From contig NC_134847.1 of assembly GCF_965363235.1 (NCBI RefSeq), positions 52,018,805 to 52,082,804 on the forward strand: a stretch of DNA of 64,000 nucleotides. The letters are read 5' to 3'. Shown here piece after piece: positions 12,901-23,569 of this stretch. This DNA is from Mytilus galloprovincialis (Eukaryota > Mollusca > Bivalvia > Mytilida > Mytilidae). The stretch's first letter is position 1. Every line of letters begins with the position of its first letter. The notes beneath the pieces were generated by a model, which did no database searches, was not told the origin of the DNA, and saw nothing but the letters and a program-made list of their open reading frames with translations. Both the position numbers and the translations under genes were made by a program.

Positions 12901-15900
12901 ATCGTAGAATTGGAAGATATATATACTTCGTATACGTATGCAGGTGTATGTGTTCGATTTTCAATTATACCTCTTCGTGTCCGCGGTTATCGCCAGCTAA
13001 TAATGCAGCACTCTGATTCCGACATTATAAAATGCATCTATACAAGTAATGTGGAAAGAAAAAAATGTATATCCCATAGGCTTTTCTTATCAGTGATATA
13101 TATTTATAAAGATGATTCAAACTTGTTTTTTGTGCAAAATTTTGATTGTATTAACTTTCAAGAAAACTTTCCGCCAGAAATATGAAATGGAAATAATACC
13201 TGATTTCTACAAATATAAAACTACGACTCTTATATCAATTATCTAAACCAGACATATTGTGCCTGATATTCATATGATGAAGACATAATTTTTCAATCAG
13301 TTTAATTGAAGTCTGGAGCTGGCATGTCAATTAACTGCTAGTAGTCTGATGTTATTTATGTATTATTGTCATTTTGTTTATTTTCTTTGGTTACATCTTC
13401 TGACATCAGACTCGGACTACTCTTGAACTGAATTTTAATGTGCGTATTGTTATGCGGTTACTTTTCTGCATTGGCTAGAGGTATAGGGGGAGGGTTGAGA
13501 TCTCACAAACATGTTTAACCCTGCCGCATTTTTGCGCCTGTCCCAAGTCAGGAGCCTCTGGCCTTTGTTAGTCTTGTATTATTTTAACTTTTAGTTTCTT
13601 GTGTACAATTTGGAGTATGGTGTTCATTATCACTGAACTAGTATATATTTGCTTAGGGGCCAGCTGAAGGACGCCTCCTGGTGCGAGAATTTCTCGTTGC
13701 ATTGAAGACCTGTTGGTGACCTTCTGCTGTTGTCTGCTCTATGGTTGGGTTGTTGTCTCTTTGACACATTCCCCATTTCCATTCTCAATTTTATGTTGTT
13801 TCAATTTTCAACCAAACAAAAACTCTACCCGCGGGATATAAAATCCAAACCTCCGTATTTCTCTAGTCATTTGTCCCTAGGCATACTCTCACCGGTGGTG
13901 TTATAACCCGATACATAGCGTGATAAACAAGAACTAATATCGAATTATCTAGGCAAAGGGTAAATCACAAAAATACTGAACTCCGATGGTGGATAAAACC
14001 TAGTTTTATAGCTAACTAAACCCTTCCCTTGTACGACAGTCGCACCAAAGTCCATCATATTGAAAACGGTAGGCCAGATAAACTAAAACATGACAATTTA
14101 TCTAAATAAGAACTGCGAAGATGCATGTGAAGTAATTGTTTCCATTCCAGATCAATTAGGTTCAAGATAGGACTTAATTAAGTTGATGCTACTGAACTTT
14201 TGGATTTTCATTGTTGTGGATATCGGACAGATTTTTATCATGTCATCAATTCTTTTGTAATATTGGTTTTTTTTTGTTTGAGACAGGTTGTTAATCATAT
14301 GCTTTTAACTTTGGGTTTTATATGCTATGTCTGTTCTTTGTATGCAAATGGGTATAAGATAGATATCAAAGATAAGTTTAGCAACGGACCACTAAAATCA
14401 ATTTGACATTTCAGCTACTGAAGAATGCTCTTAGAATTTGCTTCTGGATTCGACGGTTTGGTTTTGCTATTATCACTCACACATGAGCTATGCAGGAGTG
14501 ATAATAGCAAAATTTTAAAGTCGAACTCTGTTCTCGCCTATTTGGAGTTCATACGATTTTGCTTGTTTTGTCACATTTCAGGTGATGCGTGTGCGAAACT
14601 ATATGGTCACCGAATCCTACCGTCATATAATATAATCAGTTTTATCAATTGTTTTGTTCTTATACCAACCAGATAAGGCAACGAAATTAAAGATTTATTT
14701 TGCATTTAAATTCAATAAACTTTAATACTAATCATTAGTAGTCTTGTAATAACATTAACGGTACCAGGTTTTCTGCACCAGATGCGCATTTCGACAATAA
14801 AATCCGTATTTTCATGCCACTACCGGAGAACTGGCTACTGGGCTGGTGATACCCTAGGGGACTAACAGTCCACCAGCAGAGGCATCGACACAGTGGTAGT
14901 AATAACATTAACGGTACCAATTTTTCTGCACCAGATGCGCATTTCGACAATACATGTCTCTTCAATGATGCTCGTGGCCAAATATGTCAAATCAAAAGCT
15001 TATAAAAAAGATGAAAAGCTATAATCCAAAAGATCCAAAAAGTATAGCCAAATCCGTGAAAGGAATCAGAGCTTTGCATGAGGGAGATATATTCCTCAAT
15101 TTATAATAATTTTTAACATTTTGTAACAGCAAATTTAATAACACAAAAAAAATCCGTATTTTCATGCCACTACCGGAGAACTAGCTACTGCATGGGCTGG
15201 TGATACCCTCGGGGACTAACAGTCCACCAGCAGAGGCATCGACCCAGTGGTAGTTATAACATTAACGGTACCATTTTTTTCTGCCCCAGATGCGCATTTC
15301 GACAATACATGTCTCTTCAATGATGCTCGTGGCCAAAATATGTAAAATCCAAATCTTATAGAAAAGATGAAGAGCTATAATACAAAGTTCCAAAACGTAT
15401 AGCCAAATCAGTGAAAGGAATCAGAGCTTTGCATGAGGGAGATACATTCCTTAATTTATAATAATTTTTAACATTTTGTAACAGCAAATTTAATAACACA
15501 AAAAAATCCGTATTTTCATGCCAGTACCGGAGAACTGGCTACTGGGCTGGTGATACCCTCGGGGACTAACAGTCCACCAGCAGAGGCATCGACCAAGTGG
15601 TAGTAATAACATTAACAGTACCATTTTTTCTGCACCAGATAAACTAGACGACAGTCTCTTCCGTGTAATAATTATGAATGTTTAAATAACATACAGATGT
15701 TATACTGTATAACAAATTTATTTGATTCTACTTTCTAATCACGTCTTCCATTGTTTTCTTTCAGATCAGTTTGAAACATCCGCCATCGAAAAGTTTTTGA
15801 TACTAATATGTGTAATAATGTGGACGAAGCATGAACAACTGTACAATAAGAGTCAGAATTATTGTTACCGACTGATTTTGAGGCAGTTAACACTATTTTT

Positions 15901-15919
15901 GATATCATGCATCCCTTAA
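4809..15919 (+). CDS. scramblase/tubby-like superfamily protein, 7 exons (spliced gene model)
   Basis: Seven exons (4809-4887, 5639-5665, 6690-6758, 8720-8873, 9448-9541, 10511-10577, 15765-15919) join with compatible phases and no stop, giving about 213 residues. The N-terminal TPEIIQHVQRLNQISIKQ, the middle ILTVFSPAGFQLGSV and the C-terminal segment ATFDIS followed by an alternating helix (EKFLILICVIMW) recall the phospholipid scramblase core: a helix before KQ, then a strand reading I.V.sP.G..iG.V, then F.I.F before a final hydrophobic helix. Scramblases move phospholipids between membrane leaflets or act as tubby-like lipid-binding folds. The cysteine-rich and calcium-binding segments of classic PLSCRs are not evident, so function is uncertain. 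It could be a shorter tubby-like protein. Family assignment is by eye; exon borders are GT/AG. Confidence 0.5.
5639..5665 (+). CDS. scramblase-like gene, 27-nt microexon
   Basis: Bounded by ATTTGCAG and GTATGT. It is phase 1 at both ends and encodes (L)ASEHSQIQ(G). Without it, exon 1 would join the next exon to create a TGA codon, so some phase-1 exon is needed here. It is short and unconfirmed by homology. Confidence 0.4.
6690..6758 (+). CDS. scramblase-like gene, exon 3
   Basis: Acceptor TTTTTCTAG, donor GTACGT, phase 1 in and out. Encodes IYTIEYVSTDEKEAIVVTET followed by EP. The strand-rich start and acidic middle fit a beta-barrel hairpin, but no specific motif is diagnostic. A long (AT)n microsatellite begins about 160 bases downstream. 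Confidence 0.45.
6918..6983. repeat. (AT)n microsatellite
   Basis: About 33 uninterrupted TA/AT units within an intron of the scramblase-like gene. The open frames running through it in both directions (tyrosine-isoleucine repeats) are artefacts. Confidence 0.95.
7085..7355 (+). mobile_element. SINE copy
   Basis: Near-complete member of the family: TTTTTTATATAAATTAGACC, TTTGCACTAGTCATTTGTAG, TTATAGCTTGCTGTTCGGTG, a TGTTGAAGGACGTACTTTGA block and the conserved GTTGTCTCATTGGCAATCAT tail. The other near-complete copy is at 43240-43490. Confidence 0.65.
7970..8360 (+). repeat. interspersed repeat of the 350-bp family
   Basis: Includes GGTCGATGCATCTTCTGGTG, CCCGAGAGTATCACCAGCCC, CACTTCGGTGTTGACATGAA and AACGCGCGTCTGGCGTACTA. 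It is flanked on both sides by the ACGCGCGTCTGG.GTACTA block (7967 and 8310), so it is itself a partial tandem duplication. The reverse complement of the same order forms the array at 14.7-15.6 kb. Confidence 0.75.
8480..8610 (+). repeat. short interspersed repeat
   Basis: AAATCACAAAAGTACTGAAC, then AAACGGAAAGTCC and CATGACTTGA recur at 12465-12570 and, inverted, at 28490-28640. Old repeat with no coding content. Confidence 0.5.
8720..8873 (+). CDS. scramblase-like gene, exon 4
   Basis: Acceptor TTGTTTTAG, donor GTAACT. Enters in phase 1, leaves in phase 2, 50 full codons. Encodes NYSLTTDKCICLKAGNGMLL, then INGERESQNCFSNILTVF and SPAGFQLGSVRR. The ILTVFSPAGFQLGSV stretch is the best match to the scramblase strand pair (I.V.sP.G..iG.V), with an NC pair just before it where PLSCRs have a cysteine cluster. 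Confidence 0.55.
9000..9110 (+). mobile_element. SINE tail fragment
   Basis: ATAGTTATTAATTTCTATGT followed by TCTCAATTGGCAATCCTTAC matches the 3' part of the SINE family at 1308-1455. Confidence 0.5.
9448..9541 (+). CDS. scramblase-like gene, exon 5
   Basis: Acceptor TTTTTACATAG, donor GTAAGT, entering in phase 2 and leaving in phase 0. Encodes (R)GFDLYSQYDIFDGNMKEL and then FHLISDPSEIVIL. The pattern of an aromatic strand, a D-x-x-G turn (IFDGNMKELFHLIS) and another strand parallels the scramblase 'i.d..g..vl.i.GP' segment. Confidence 0.55.
10125..10185 (-). repeat. short 'CAGCGGTATAC' repeat
   Basis: TCATGACTTTTGAGCAGCGG followed by TATCCTACTGTTG recurs at 11703-11750 and 16255-16310 and, inverted, at 6490-6550. 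Short interspersed repeat. Confidence 0.55.
10511..10577 (+). CDS. scramblase-like gene, exon 6
   Basis: Acceptor TATCTTACAG, donor GTAAGT, phase 0 in and phase 1 out. Encodes NYSNAIVATVNHNKENATF and then DIS. The IVATV strand followed by ATFDIS corresponds to the final strands of the scramblase barrel before the C-terminal helix. Confidence 0.55.
10600..12240. other. intron with short repeat fragments
   Basis: Part of the 5.2-kb last intron of the scramblase-like gene. Apart from the CAGCGGTATAC repeat at 11703-11750 and a weak retroelement-flank match at 11150-11300 (AAGGGTAAGCAGATTCTG), no structure is recognised. Confidence 0.35.
12240..12600. repeat. retroelement-flank repeat
   Basis: The CACGAACTCCATCAAAAAGT block (12370-12470) matches 480-610 and 4195-4290. 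The following AAATCACAAAATTACTGAAC block matches 8480-8610 and, inverted, 28490-28640. The order suggests decayed pieces of one composite element. Confidence 0.5.
12700..12964 (-). pseudogene. Penelope-like reverse transcriptase fragment
   Basis: The minus strand encodes LLITRKLLNHEFKLLSLLHP followed by KRNHELVDRYGVLVSQMIAD. It is collinear with the C-terminal part of the reverse transcriptase at 53.4-54.6 kb and with fragments at 556-795 and 4330-4440. It lies within the last intron of the scramblase-like gene on the opposite strand. Truncated and non-functional. Confidence 0.65.
13250..13800 (+). mobile_element. retroelement 3'-tail repeat (~550 bp)
   Basis: Runs from GTGCCTGATATTCATATGAT through GGTATAGGGGGAGGGTTGAG, GTTAGTCTTGTATTATTTTA and GGGGCCAGCTGAAGGACGCC to ATTCCCCATTTCCATTCTCA. 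Near-identical copies are at 44190-44745 and 55065-55606. A 5'-truncated copy at 54610-54868 follows the reverse transcriptase, so this is probably its 3' untranslated tail, amplified by 5'-truncated insertions. Confidence 0.7.
14740..15640 (-). repeat. ~350-bp tandem repeat, about 2.4 copies
   Basis: The block AATCCGTATTTTCATGCCA recurs at 14801, 15151 and 15505 (spacings 350 and 354). Between copies lie TACCGGAGAACTGGCTACTG, GACTAACAGTCCACCAGCAG and ACCAGATGCGCATTTCGACA. The reverse complement of this order is the dispersed repeat at 1714-2040 and 7970-8360, so one family exists here both as single copies and as a short array. In the last intron of the scramblase-like gene. Confidence 0.9.
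15765..15919 (+). CDS. scramblase-like gene, last coding exon
   Basis: Acceptor TTTTCTTTCAG; enters in phase 1 and ends at TAA after about 50 residues. Encodes (Y)QFETSAIEKFLILICVIM then WTKHEQLYNKSQNYCYRLIL and RQLTLFLISCIP. The first half is an amphipathic-to-hydrophobic helix (IEKFLILICVIMW) where scramblases carry their C-terminal hydrophobic helix. A second hydrophobic run (LTLFLISCI) closes the protein. The 5.2-kb intron before it is filled with repeats. Confidence 0.5.
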
Positions 15920-17460
15920 ATTCGTAATAACATTATATGTGTTTATGATAGTATAAGTCCAATTTCTACTACATTTGCTTATTTTGAAGGTTTCGTAAGT
16001 TTAAAAAAAAAGTAGATAATTTTTTTTATGTATCCGTCCATGGTTTCATTTTTTTGTAGTTCTGAATGATAAAGTCTGGTGAAATTTTCACAATCACATT
16101 TAGTGTTAATTGTTACGAGCAGCACATACAATTGAAAGAACTACACACTGTTTGTATGACAAAAGAAATCATTTAGCAGTAAAGTAACATCCTCACCTGC
16201 ATTAGGGATATAAATTTCTAAACGCAATCGGTATTCATGGATTTGTTTTTTCTCTATTGATTTATGAATTTTGAACAGCGGTATACTACTGTTGCCTTTA
16301 TCTAGTAGTAAAAATATCATCCCAACCTGCATGCGAGATATACATTTCTGAACTCATTCGGTATTCAAGAGCATGCAACTGCTACTCAGAATTAGTGAAA
16401 CAGCACCATTGTCGTAGCAGAAGTATGTGAACTACCAACCATTTCAAAGGACGTCTCATCCTTTTCTCCATAACAGTTCATTGGAAAATACTAAGACCGT
16501 ATCAACTTCGTATTTAATACATATATATAAATATCTTAAAATACTCATTACGGATATGCGCCTAAAATCCACAAATGCCTTATCAATATAGTCAGAACAT
16601 TCAGAAATCTTCCTTAAAGGTGAAAGGACCACTAAAATGTCGGCAAGAATTAACAACAAAGTAGTACTTAACTGCATATTTGTCAATGATGTAATTTTTA
16701 TTTGTATTGAATATCAATAAAAGCCTTGATTAATTTTTTTTTTTAATAAAAAAAAGTATATAAAATTATAATAGGGCATATTTGCACTGTAGTTTAGAGC
16801 AGAAGTACATATTTTGGTATTATCTAACTTACTGTGCCTAGTATGATCTAATATGCAATTAAAGGTATATTGAATTTGTCGGCTCAAGTCAGAATAAGGT
16901 AGAGTTTTGACATGAAATGGTTGCCACTTTATTTGAAAGAAAGCCATGGAGCTATGAATAAGTGTTGTTTTTTTTTTATCTGAAGCAAGGACGTATATTA
17001 TGTTAGTTATACGTCCTTGTCTGAAGTGATATTCAATAATTCGTTCATTTGAAAATCTAGCAAATATATCGTTGTAATAATCCAGAAAGTGAGTGATCTA
17101 CCAGAGATTTTAAGTCCAATGGCATTGGTACTGAATCAGTCGAAGTATGATACCAAATACATATCTCATAAAAATTGAAGTGGCAATAACACATATTTTC
17201 TAAATAAACTTCTTCACAGAAAATACTTGTAAATCTTGAATGTAATGAAATGACGTTTATTACTTCAAGCATTTTTATTAATTTTCCTTCATCAGGAACG
17301 CTCAAACAGGTGTTCAAATCTCTAAATTGATTGAAATGATACAAACCAAAGAAACAAACTTTGATGGAACTGTACGAACTCCAAAGTGAGACAGGGTGCT
17401 TCAGCAGGAAAGCATCTCCATCTTAAACATGTTGATAAACTTCCAGAACAAATAAAAATA
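15920..17460. other. intergenic, probable 3' end of scramblase-like gene
   Basis: AATAAA at 16716-16721 is a possible polyadenylation signal about 800 bases past the stop codon. The CAGCGGTATAC repeat sits at 16255-16310. An 18-base inverted repeat, ACAAGGACGTATAACTAA-like (16984-17023), is also present. No further gene recognised. Confidence 0.35.
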
Positions 17461-19480
17461 AACAGTCATTAGTTTCAAGCTTTATTCTACAATTTATAAA
17501 CTTATAAAATAACAAAGTTAACAGATCAACATGTTAAAGCGTATAGTATTACTAAACATTTCATCCTCAAATAATAACTGGTATCATCTAATTTTTCTGT
17601 AATTATTCAGTTAAATTAGAATTTTAGCTGTTGTTGTTATTAACGATGTAAGTCACTGGTATCAATATTGCTGAATTGAACAGCTTGTTTTAGGTGACTA
17701 CTTTAATCTCTGAAATACAGTCTAAGTTTGAAACAGTTCTTTATAAATTTCAATAGGAATTGGCAAGTACTAGTAAACAGGTTAACAGTTGTATAATTTT
17801 GCATGTGAAATCTGAAATTGCACTGTACATTATTGGTTAGTTCCTAGGTATTATTCTGTTGAATTAACTAGGACATCAATTCAAGGAAAATTTTGACAGT
17901 CAGTTTTTCTTGCACTTTCAAAGTTAACACTATTTATAGCATTAAAAAGTTGTAGTTTAGTGTTTTCAATTTCCAAGCTCAAATAAATAGCCAGGAAAAT
18001 CATTGTTAGATAATAATATCAAAATCTTTAACAGTTTGGAATGCTTTTCATGAAAAAAATTTGAATAGAAATTCATTAATTATCTTTTTGTAATTTGTCT
18101 CATAAGTAAACTTAATTTATTTCTTCTAGAACTAACTTTCTAATCACATATTTCTTAATGTTTTAATGCATAAATTTACTTTAACAACTTTTTTTCAAAA
18201 ACAAATCTTATAAAGATATGCTACTATGTCGTAGGACAGTTTGAATAAATATCAAATCGATCTCCAGATCTTAAACTTGAAAAATCGGTAAACAGTTTAT
18301 AAATTCACTCCCACTTTGTGTCAATACTGTCAAGATGTAAAAAACTCTTGGCAAATTCTATGATTTTGAAATGGGAAACCCCAAATCACATTTGGATAAT
18401 AAAAAAAATAAAATTTATCAAGCTAATAGAGTTGTACCATACAATACTATAGATGGAAAGCATGCGTTTCAGAAAATATGTTCTCTACTGTCAGAAAAAT
18501 AGCTGATAAAAAGTTGGGGTGGACAAGTAAACACTCTTTAAAATATACTACTGCTTTAGAAGGCAGGGATATAATAAATGTGACACACAAAACATATGCC
18601 TTGTTTTCTAAAGAAATGTCTTTTATGCATTCAAAAGTGGCCGATATAAGCTTAAATCTATGGAATTCATACAAAATCTGTATAGTGTATGGAAATATGA
18701 TACAAAAATAAAACTTCATAATAAAATATATAAATAAACTATGTTAATAGAATCAACAAATACATAATAAAAATATCATTTACACTCAGAGAAAAACAGT
18801 ATGTACAAAAATTTGTAGATTTCAAAGGTTTCAATGTATATTTGGATCATATTAATACAAAACATATGTTATTTACAATTAACAAAACAACTGCTTGGCC
18901 ATGCTAAGCAAAATAACTGGATACACTAAAAGTGAAATCATTTTACGTGGGTTTCTTATTTATGCCTATACCCAAGATTTTGAATTGAAATGTTTATTTT
19001 TTCAATATGATCTGTTTGATTTATTTTAAGTTTTTGAATTGATGTATTGATTAATGATTGCTTAATACTTTAAGTAGATTATTTACTGAATGACTCCTGT
19101 ATAAACAAAACTACTACCAGTACTTTCAAATTTTCTGTTCGCCATTCAAAAATTATTTTTTCAAATAGAAAAAATAAAACATTTAAGTTTTCCCTGAATT
19201 ATCAACATATCTTTTTGACATTAAAAATACTGAAATTTTAATAATTCAGATCTTTCAAATGGTTAACTTAATTATAAACATCAGTTACTGAAAGAAATTT
19301 CTAATCTGCATTTTTATAATTCACATATTTTGGCAGGTGGGTGATGTTTTTTTCTAGATTTTAAATAGAACCATACATTGTCAAATTATAAGTTATTTAC
19401 AAGCATCACTTGAAAGAAATTTTCACAAAATTTCTATTGGGAAAGTGCTAAGAAATGTCATAAAAATGTAAGTGCTCAGA
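17460..19480. other. intergenic, no recognisable feature
   Basis: AT-rich sequence largely free of the repeat families that crowd the rest of the window. It may contain distal 3' untranslated sequence of the phosphatase gene, which is transcribed leftward, but no single polyadenylation signal stands out. Two opposite-strand frames at 18450-18720 overlap and show no recognisable domain. Confidence 0.3.
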
Positions 19481-20063
19481 AAGGAGTAGGTCCGGTAAGG
19501 ATCAATTTTGGCCTCAAATTTCAAGTTCATCTGACGAATGAATTTGACCTCTTTTTAATCACTTAAGTGTCTATTTCATTTGAATCAATTAGTTTATGTG
19601 AAAGATTTTAACTGGTTTAGTCATTGAAAACGATCCGATTCAAGCTCAAATATGAAAAATCTACCAAATATGTCAAAAAATGTCACTTTTTAGATAGTTT
19701 TTGTCAAAAATGAAAATGGCCGCATCCATGTTCATCCAAAATCTTTATATATGTTATGTATTATCATAAAATACAACTTACATTTCAATATTAAGGATGA
19801 ACGCGAATGAGGCCACTTTTGTTTTACACGAAAACCGTCTAAAATTTAGCTAAAATGATAGAATTGTGAAGATTTCAGTAATTTAGCGTGACTTAATGGT
19901 GCTAGTACTCGATATATGTGCATTGTATTGCCAAAAACAACCAATATTTATGTAGCAGAAGCATTCTACTGTCCAATATATATTTAAAAGTTTACATTTT
20001 AACAATTTTGTAAAACTGCTATATTTTGGGGCCAAAAAGGGGTCTTACCGGACCTACTCCTTT
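19481..20063. mobile_element. 583-bp MITE-like element with ~36-bp inverted ends
   Basis: The left end AAGGAGTAGGTCCGGTAAGG, then ATCAATTTTGGCC, is mirrored by the right end GGCCAAAAAGGGGTCTTACC, then GGACCTACTCCTT. The interior has a second hairpin around 19715-19825 (GAAAATGGCCGCATCCATGT against ACGCGAATGAGGCCACTTTT). No open frame of transposase size is present, so it is non-autonomous. A decayed copy lies at 1140-1660. Confidence 0.85.
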
Positions 20064-20819
20064 ATGGATAAAAGTTGGTTTCGTCCAACATGTCCAACTG
20101 AATAAGTGTATATAATACATTGATTATTTTTTATCTAAGTTTAAATATCAAACACATTATAACTAGAGGCTGTCCACTTTCAATTGTTGAAAGCCCTAAT
20201 GGGTCTGAGATACATTTTTAGATAATTTATGAACTTATATTAAACAACTTTATACTGGAGTTGAGTGCCATTAAGAGCAAGCCAAATGTCTTTTAAAGCA
20301 ATTTAAAGTAGTAACTGAACATTACACAAAAATATTAATTTACATAATTTAGCAATATAATTCAATCCAAATAAATAGTATGAAGAACTACCTGAATATT
20401 CCATGTTCATAGAAATATACCTTCTCATCACATATTTGTTACGAATACGTTGGGTTTGCATATGTAATAACCTCAAAATTGCCTGGGGCAAAAAATGGTA
20501 TATTGTTATTGTGCCCCGATTCCACATGAAGTGACGTCATTGCGTTCTTAATTACAATGGCAAACAATGATGGTCCTCGTTTCATTGCAGTGGAGGAAAG
20601 TGATACGGCAGATTATATCTGTTATCGATTTAGCTCAAGTTCCACCTATTTCTCACGTTTGTGTTTTGCTATATTCGAAAACAAATTTCTGTAGAGTAAA
20701 TGACAAAAAATAAATTTGAAAAGGTGATAAAACTTATGTAATAAAAATTTTAAGATTTTACCTGTAATATTTCATTAAAATGTTATAACTGAAGTTTTTT
20801 CTCTTTTCTGCAGAACTTA

Positions 20820-20985
20820 AATATGTGATAAATAGATTATAACATGTCTTTTCCATATTGGCCCTGGTAACAAACCTTGACCCATATCGTCCCTCGGCTT
20901 AAGCCTGGAGGCCGATATGGGAGTCTCGGGATGATACCAGGGCCAATATGGAAAAGGGCATGTTACAATCTTTACTTATAACACA
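20820..20985. mobile_element. foldback element with ~45-bp arms
   Basis: Left arm AACATGTCTTTTCCATATTG GCCCTGGTA and right arm TACCAGGGCC AATATGGAAAAGGGCATGTT are inverted copies; the loop has its own short stem (CCCATATCG / CGATATGGG). No coding content. Similar in design to the foldbacks at 35908-36071 and 56107-56260. Confidence 0.85.
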
Positions 20986-23130
20986 CATGTTCAAAGAACA
21001 CATGCTGGAGGTAAATAGTTGAAAAAGAATCAAACATGTACTTTTGTGAAAAATCAATCTTTCATTTGAAATGGTCTCTTAATCCTTTCCTCCATAATGA
21101 CGGTTTTTGACGCCACCCCATTACTTCATAATGACGACTTTTGACGCCTGTGTAGTGCCTCAGTTGAAACATCTGATCTAGGAAAAATCTGTATCAGACC
21201 TAAAAAAATTTGTCTCTAATATAAAAAGGATATTCAAGATAATATCCGACTGGAATTTCATTGATGAAATATTCCTTTTTGCAATGCATCGATACTTTAA
21301 ACCTGATGATTTTTTTTTATTGAAAAAAATCCTATGCGAATCAAGTATGAACAAAAAAAATGTCAATGGGGGAAAGGGTTTTTTATACTGAACCATTTGT
21401 TGGCTAAGTGTATTTACTGAGAAGGCAAATTTTCGAACCAATAGCTTACAATACCTTATAATCATAATGGATTATGTAGGTATGTCCGACAAAACCTAAC
21501 AGTAGTGTACGACTTTGCTCTTGTTTGGTTGAATAAATTTTATTGTTCATAAGGCCAAATGGACCAGTAAAAAGTTTTTTTTTCAACTTAGACATCATCA
21601 TGATCTTATTAGCTTTCTGCAATAAGTTTTTAGTGAATATCAAAATTCAAAGGATCACAGAACATAAATAAATCTGTGTCCAAAATAAAAATCTTCCTGC
21701 CATGTCCTCAAAAAGCAATCTGAACCGTGTATACTAAAATATTCAGAAACAAACCACGAAAAGTCAAAATTTAGATGCTACAATTGTGAATATTTTCATA
21801 AAATACACTTTGAAATTCATAAATAAAGGGAGATAACTTTTCTCTTATAATTCAAATAAGTATCAAATGGTTTAAAATTTAGAGAAATCTTTGGAGACAA
21901 TAATGTATATCGAGTTTGTAACCTATATGACTAATTGGCAAAGTTTGAAATAACACATATTAACAAAATCATATATTATGCACATAAAGATGTTAGAAAA
22001 TATATTTACAATTTTTGTATAACAATAACAATATATACATACAAAAAATGCATTTCTTAAATTAAAACTCTGTAACAAACAGTTATACACAAATTTCAAA
22101 TATTTACTTGTTGTACACATACAGATAAAATATATATTTGATAATGTGGAAGCTTTAATCTGTTGAGCTTGAAAAAAAATTATTATGGTATAATGGACTG
22201 ATTTTTACTTTTATTGAATGACTGAGAAGGACATCAACTGATCCTGCTCACCACTCTTATTAGAAGAATGAAGGTCATGAATAACGACTGCACAAGATAT
22301 ACAAAATATATCTGCTGTTCTGACAAATCCTGTCACAACAAACTTGCCTGTAACAGGAGTCTATTCACTAGTCATTCTGTTTTGTTTCAACCTGACTGCA
22401 ACAGTGTATAACATCAAATGGTATTTTGACATGGCTGTTATTATGGAATTTTTTCCAAAATGCAATTACTTATCAAATATCTTCCTTTGAAACAGCTAAG
22501 GCACAACAAACTGCTTTTGATATCAGTTTGCTTGCAATAACATGTATAGTATAGGTTTTAGCTGACTAGTTCATTGGACATAAGAAAAAATATCTGAGGT
22601 TGAATTTTTGTTTGTATGAGACATCAATCCTAAGAAATACTTTCATATCATATTGCTCAGCTTCTCAGTAAATATCACATATATCCAAAACAAACATACC
22701 AACACCAATTTACAATGGCAACAGTTCATACAAATCTTTTATAAAAAAAACATTTTTGAAATTTGATTAATTTAAATTAAATTTTGAAGAGAAAAAAAAA
22801 ATTAAATTTGATTATAGGAAAATTCAATTGGAGAAATAAAAGAAGCCCACTTATAAGAAGTTGTCAATTTCATACTTTTGATGGGTTGGTTCTATAGGAC
22901 TTTTGGAACTGTTTATTATAAAGATTCTACCTCAATATCATACATAAAAGAAATAAGAAATAAATTATACTAATGGAAGTTCCTAAGGACTCTGATTATA
23001 TCAATACATGGACTACGTTATGGCAAGAGATAATTAATGATAAAAAAAAATGTAAAAGATCAAGCACATCACAAACAAAACAGATATTTTAAAACAAAAT
23101 TTAAAAATAAAACAGATCAAATTTTAACAA
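20986..23130. other. intergenic or 3' untranslated, no recognisable feature
   Basis: AT-rich. 21090-21150 has a short doubled phrase (TAATGACG.TTTTTGACGCC). Otherwise no gene or repeat family is recognised. Its position downstream of the phosphatase stop codon on the minus strand makes a long 3' untranslated region possible. Confidence 0.3.
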
Positions 23131-23285
23131 ATCATTAGATTTCTAAACAAAAAGCCCTAACAAATATAAAATCCTATGAAATATAAAGCTCTAACAAATT
23201 TTAAGCTCTTACAAACATAAAGCCCTCAGACATATATATATAGCTTTAATAAATATAAGGCTCTTAAAATATAAACATTTAATGT
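23130..23285. repeat. degenerate short tandem repeat
   Basis: The phrase AAGC(C/T)CT.A.AAATATAA recurs about six times at intervals of roughly 22-30 bases. Heavily diverged. Confidence 0.5.
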
Positions 23286-23569
23286 AAGTTTATGTTTAGT
23301 CCAATGAAAACTAACTGTAGAATGTGGTTTACAATTCATACAAACAACTGACATTTTTTTCTATACATTATAAAGCTCTTTGTTTCAGTTTGCTCAATTG
23401 GTATCTTTTAGCACCTCTGTATTGGAAGAGACTGGATTATGTTTAACAACTAGGATAACATAGTTACACTTCCTGTTCATTCATCCGATTTGAAAGGCAT
23501 AAAGTCTTATACCATTAGTGATGATAATACATCACTGTCTGTGTAAACTTACAAATCTACAATACCTTC

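Noticed and set aside
16141..16332. Minus-strand 63-codon frame
   Set aside because: Overlaps the short CAGCGGTATAC repeat, which recurs at 6.5, 10.1 and 11.7 kb.
16456..16686. Minus-strand frame with a signal-peptide-like start (STTLLLILADILVVL)
   Set aside because: No homology I recognise, no spliced continuation, and AT-rich DNA often yields hydrophobic frames. Kept only as a note.
18447..18719. Overlapping frames of 77 and 90 codons on opposite strands
   Set aside because: No domain, no splice context, and each is the shadow of the other.
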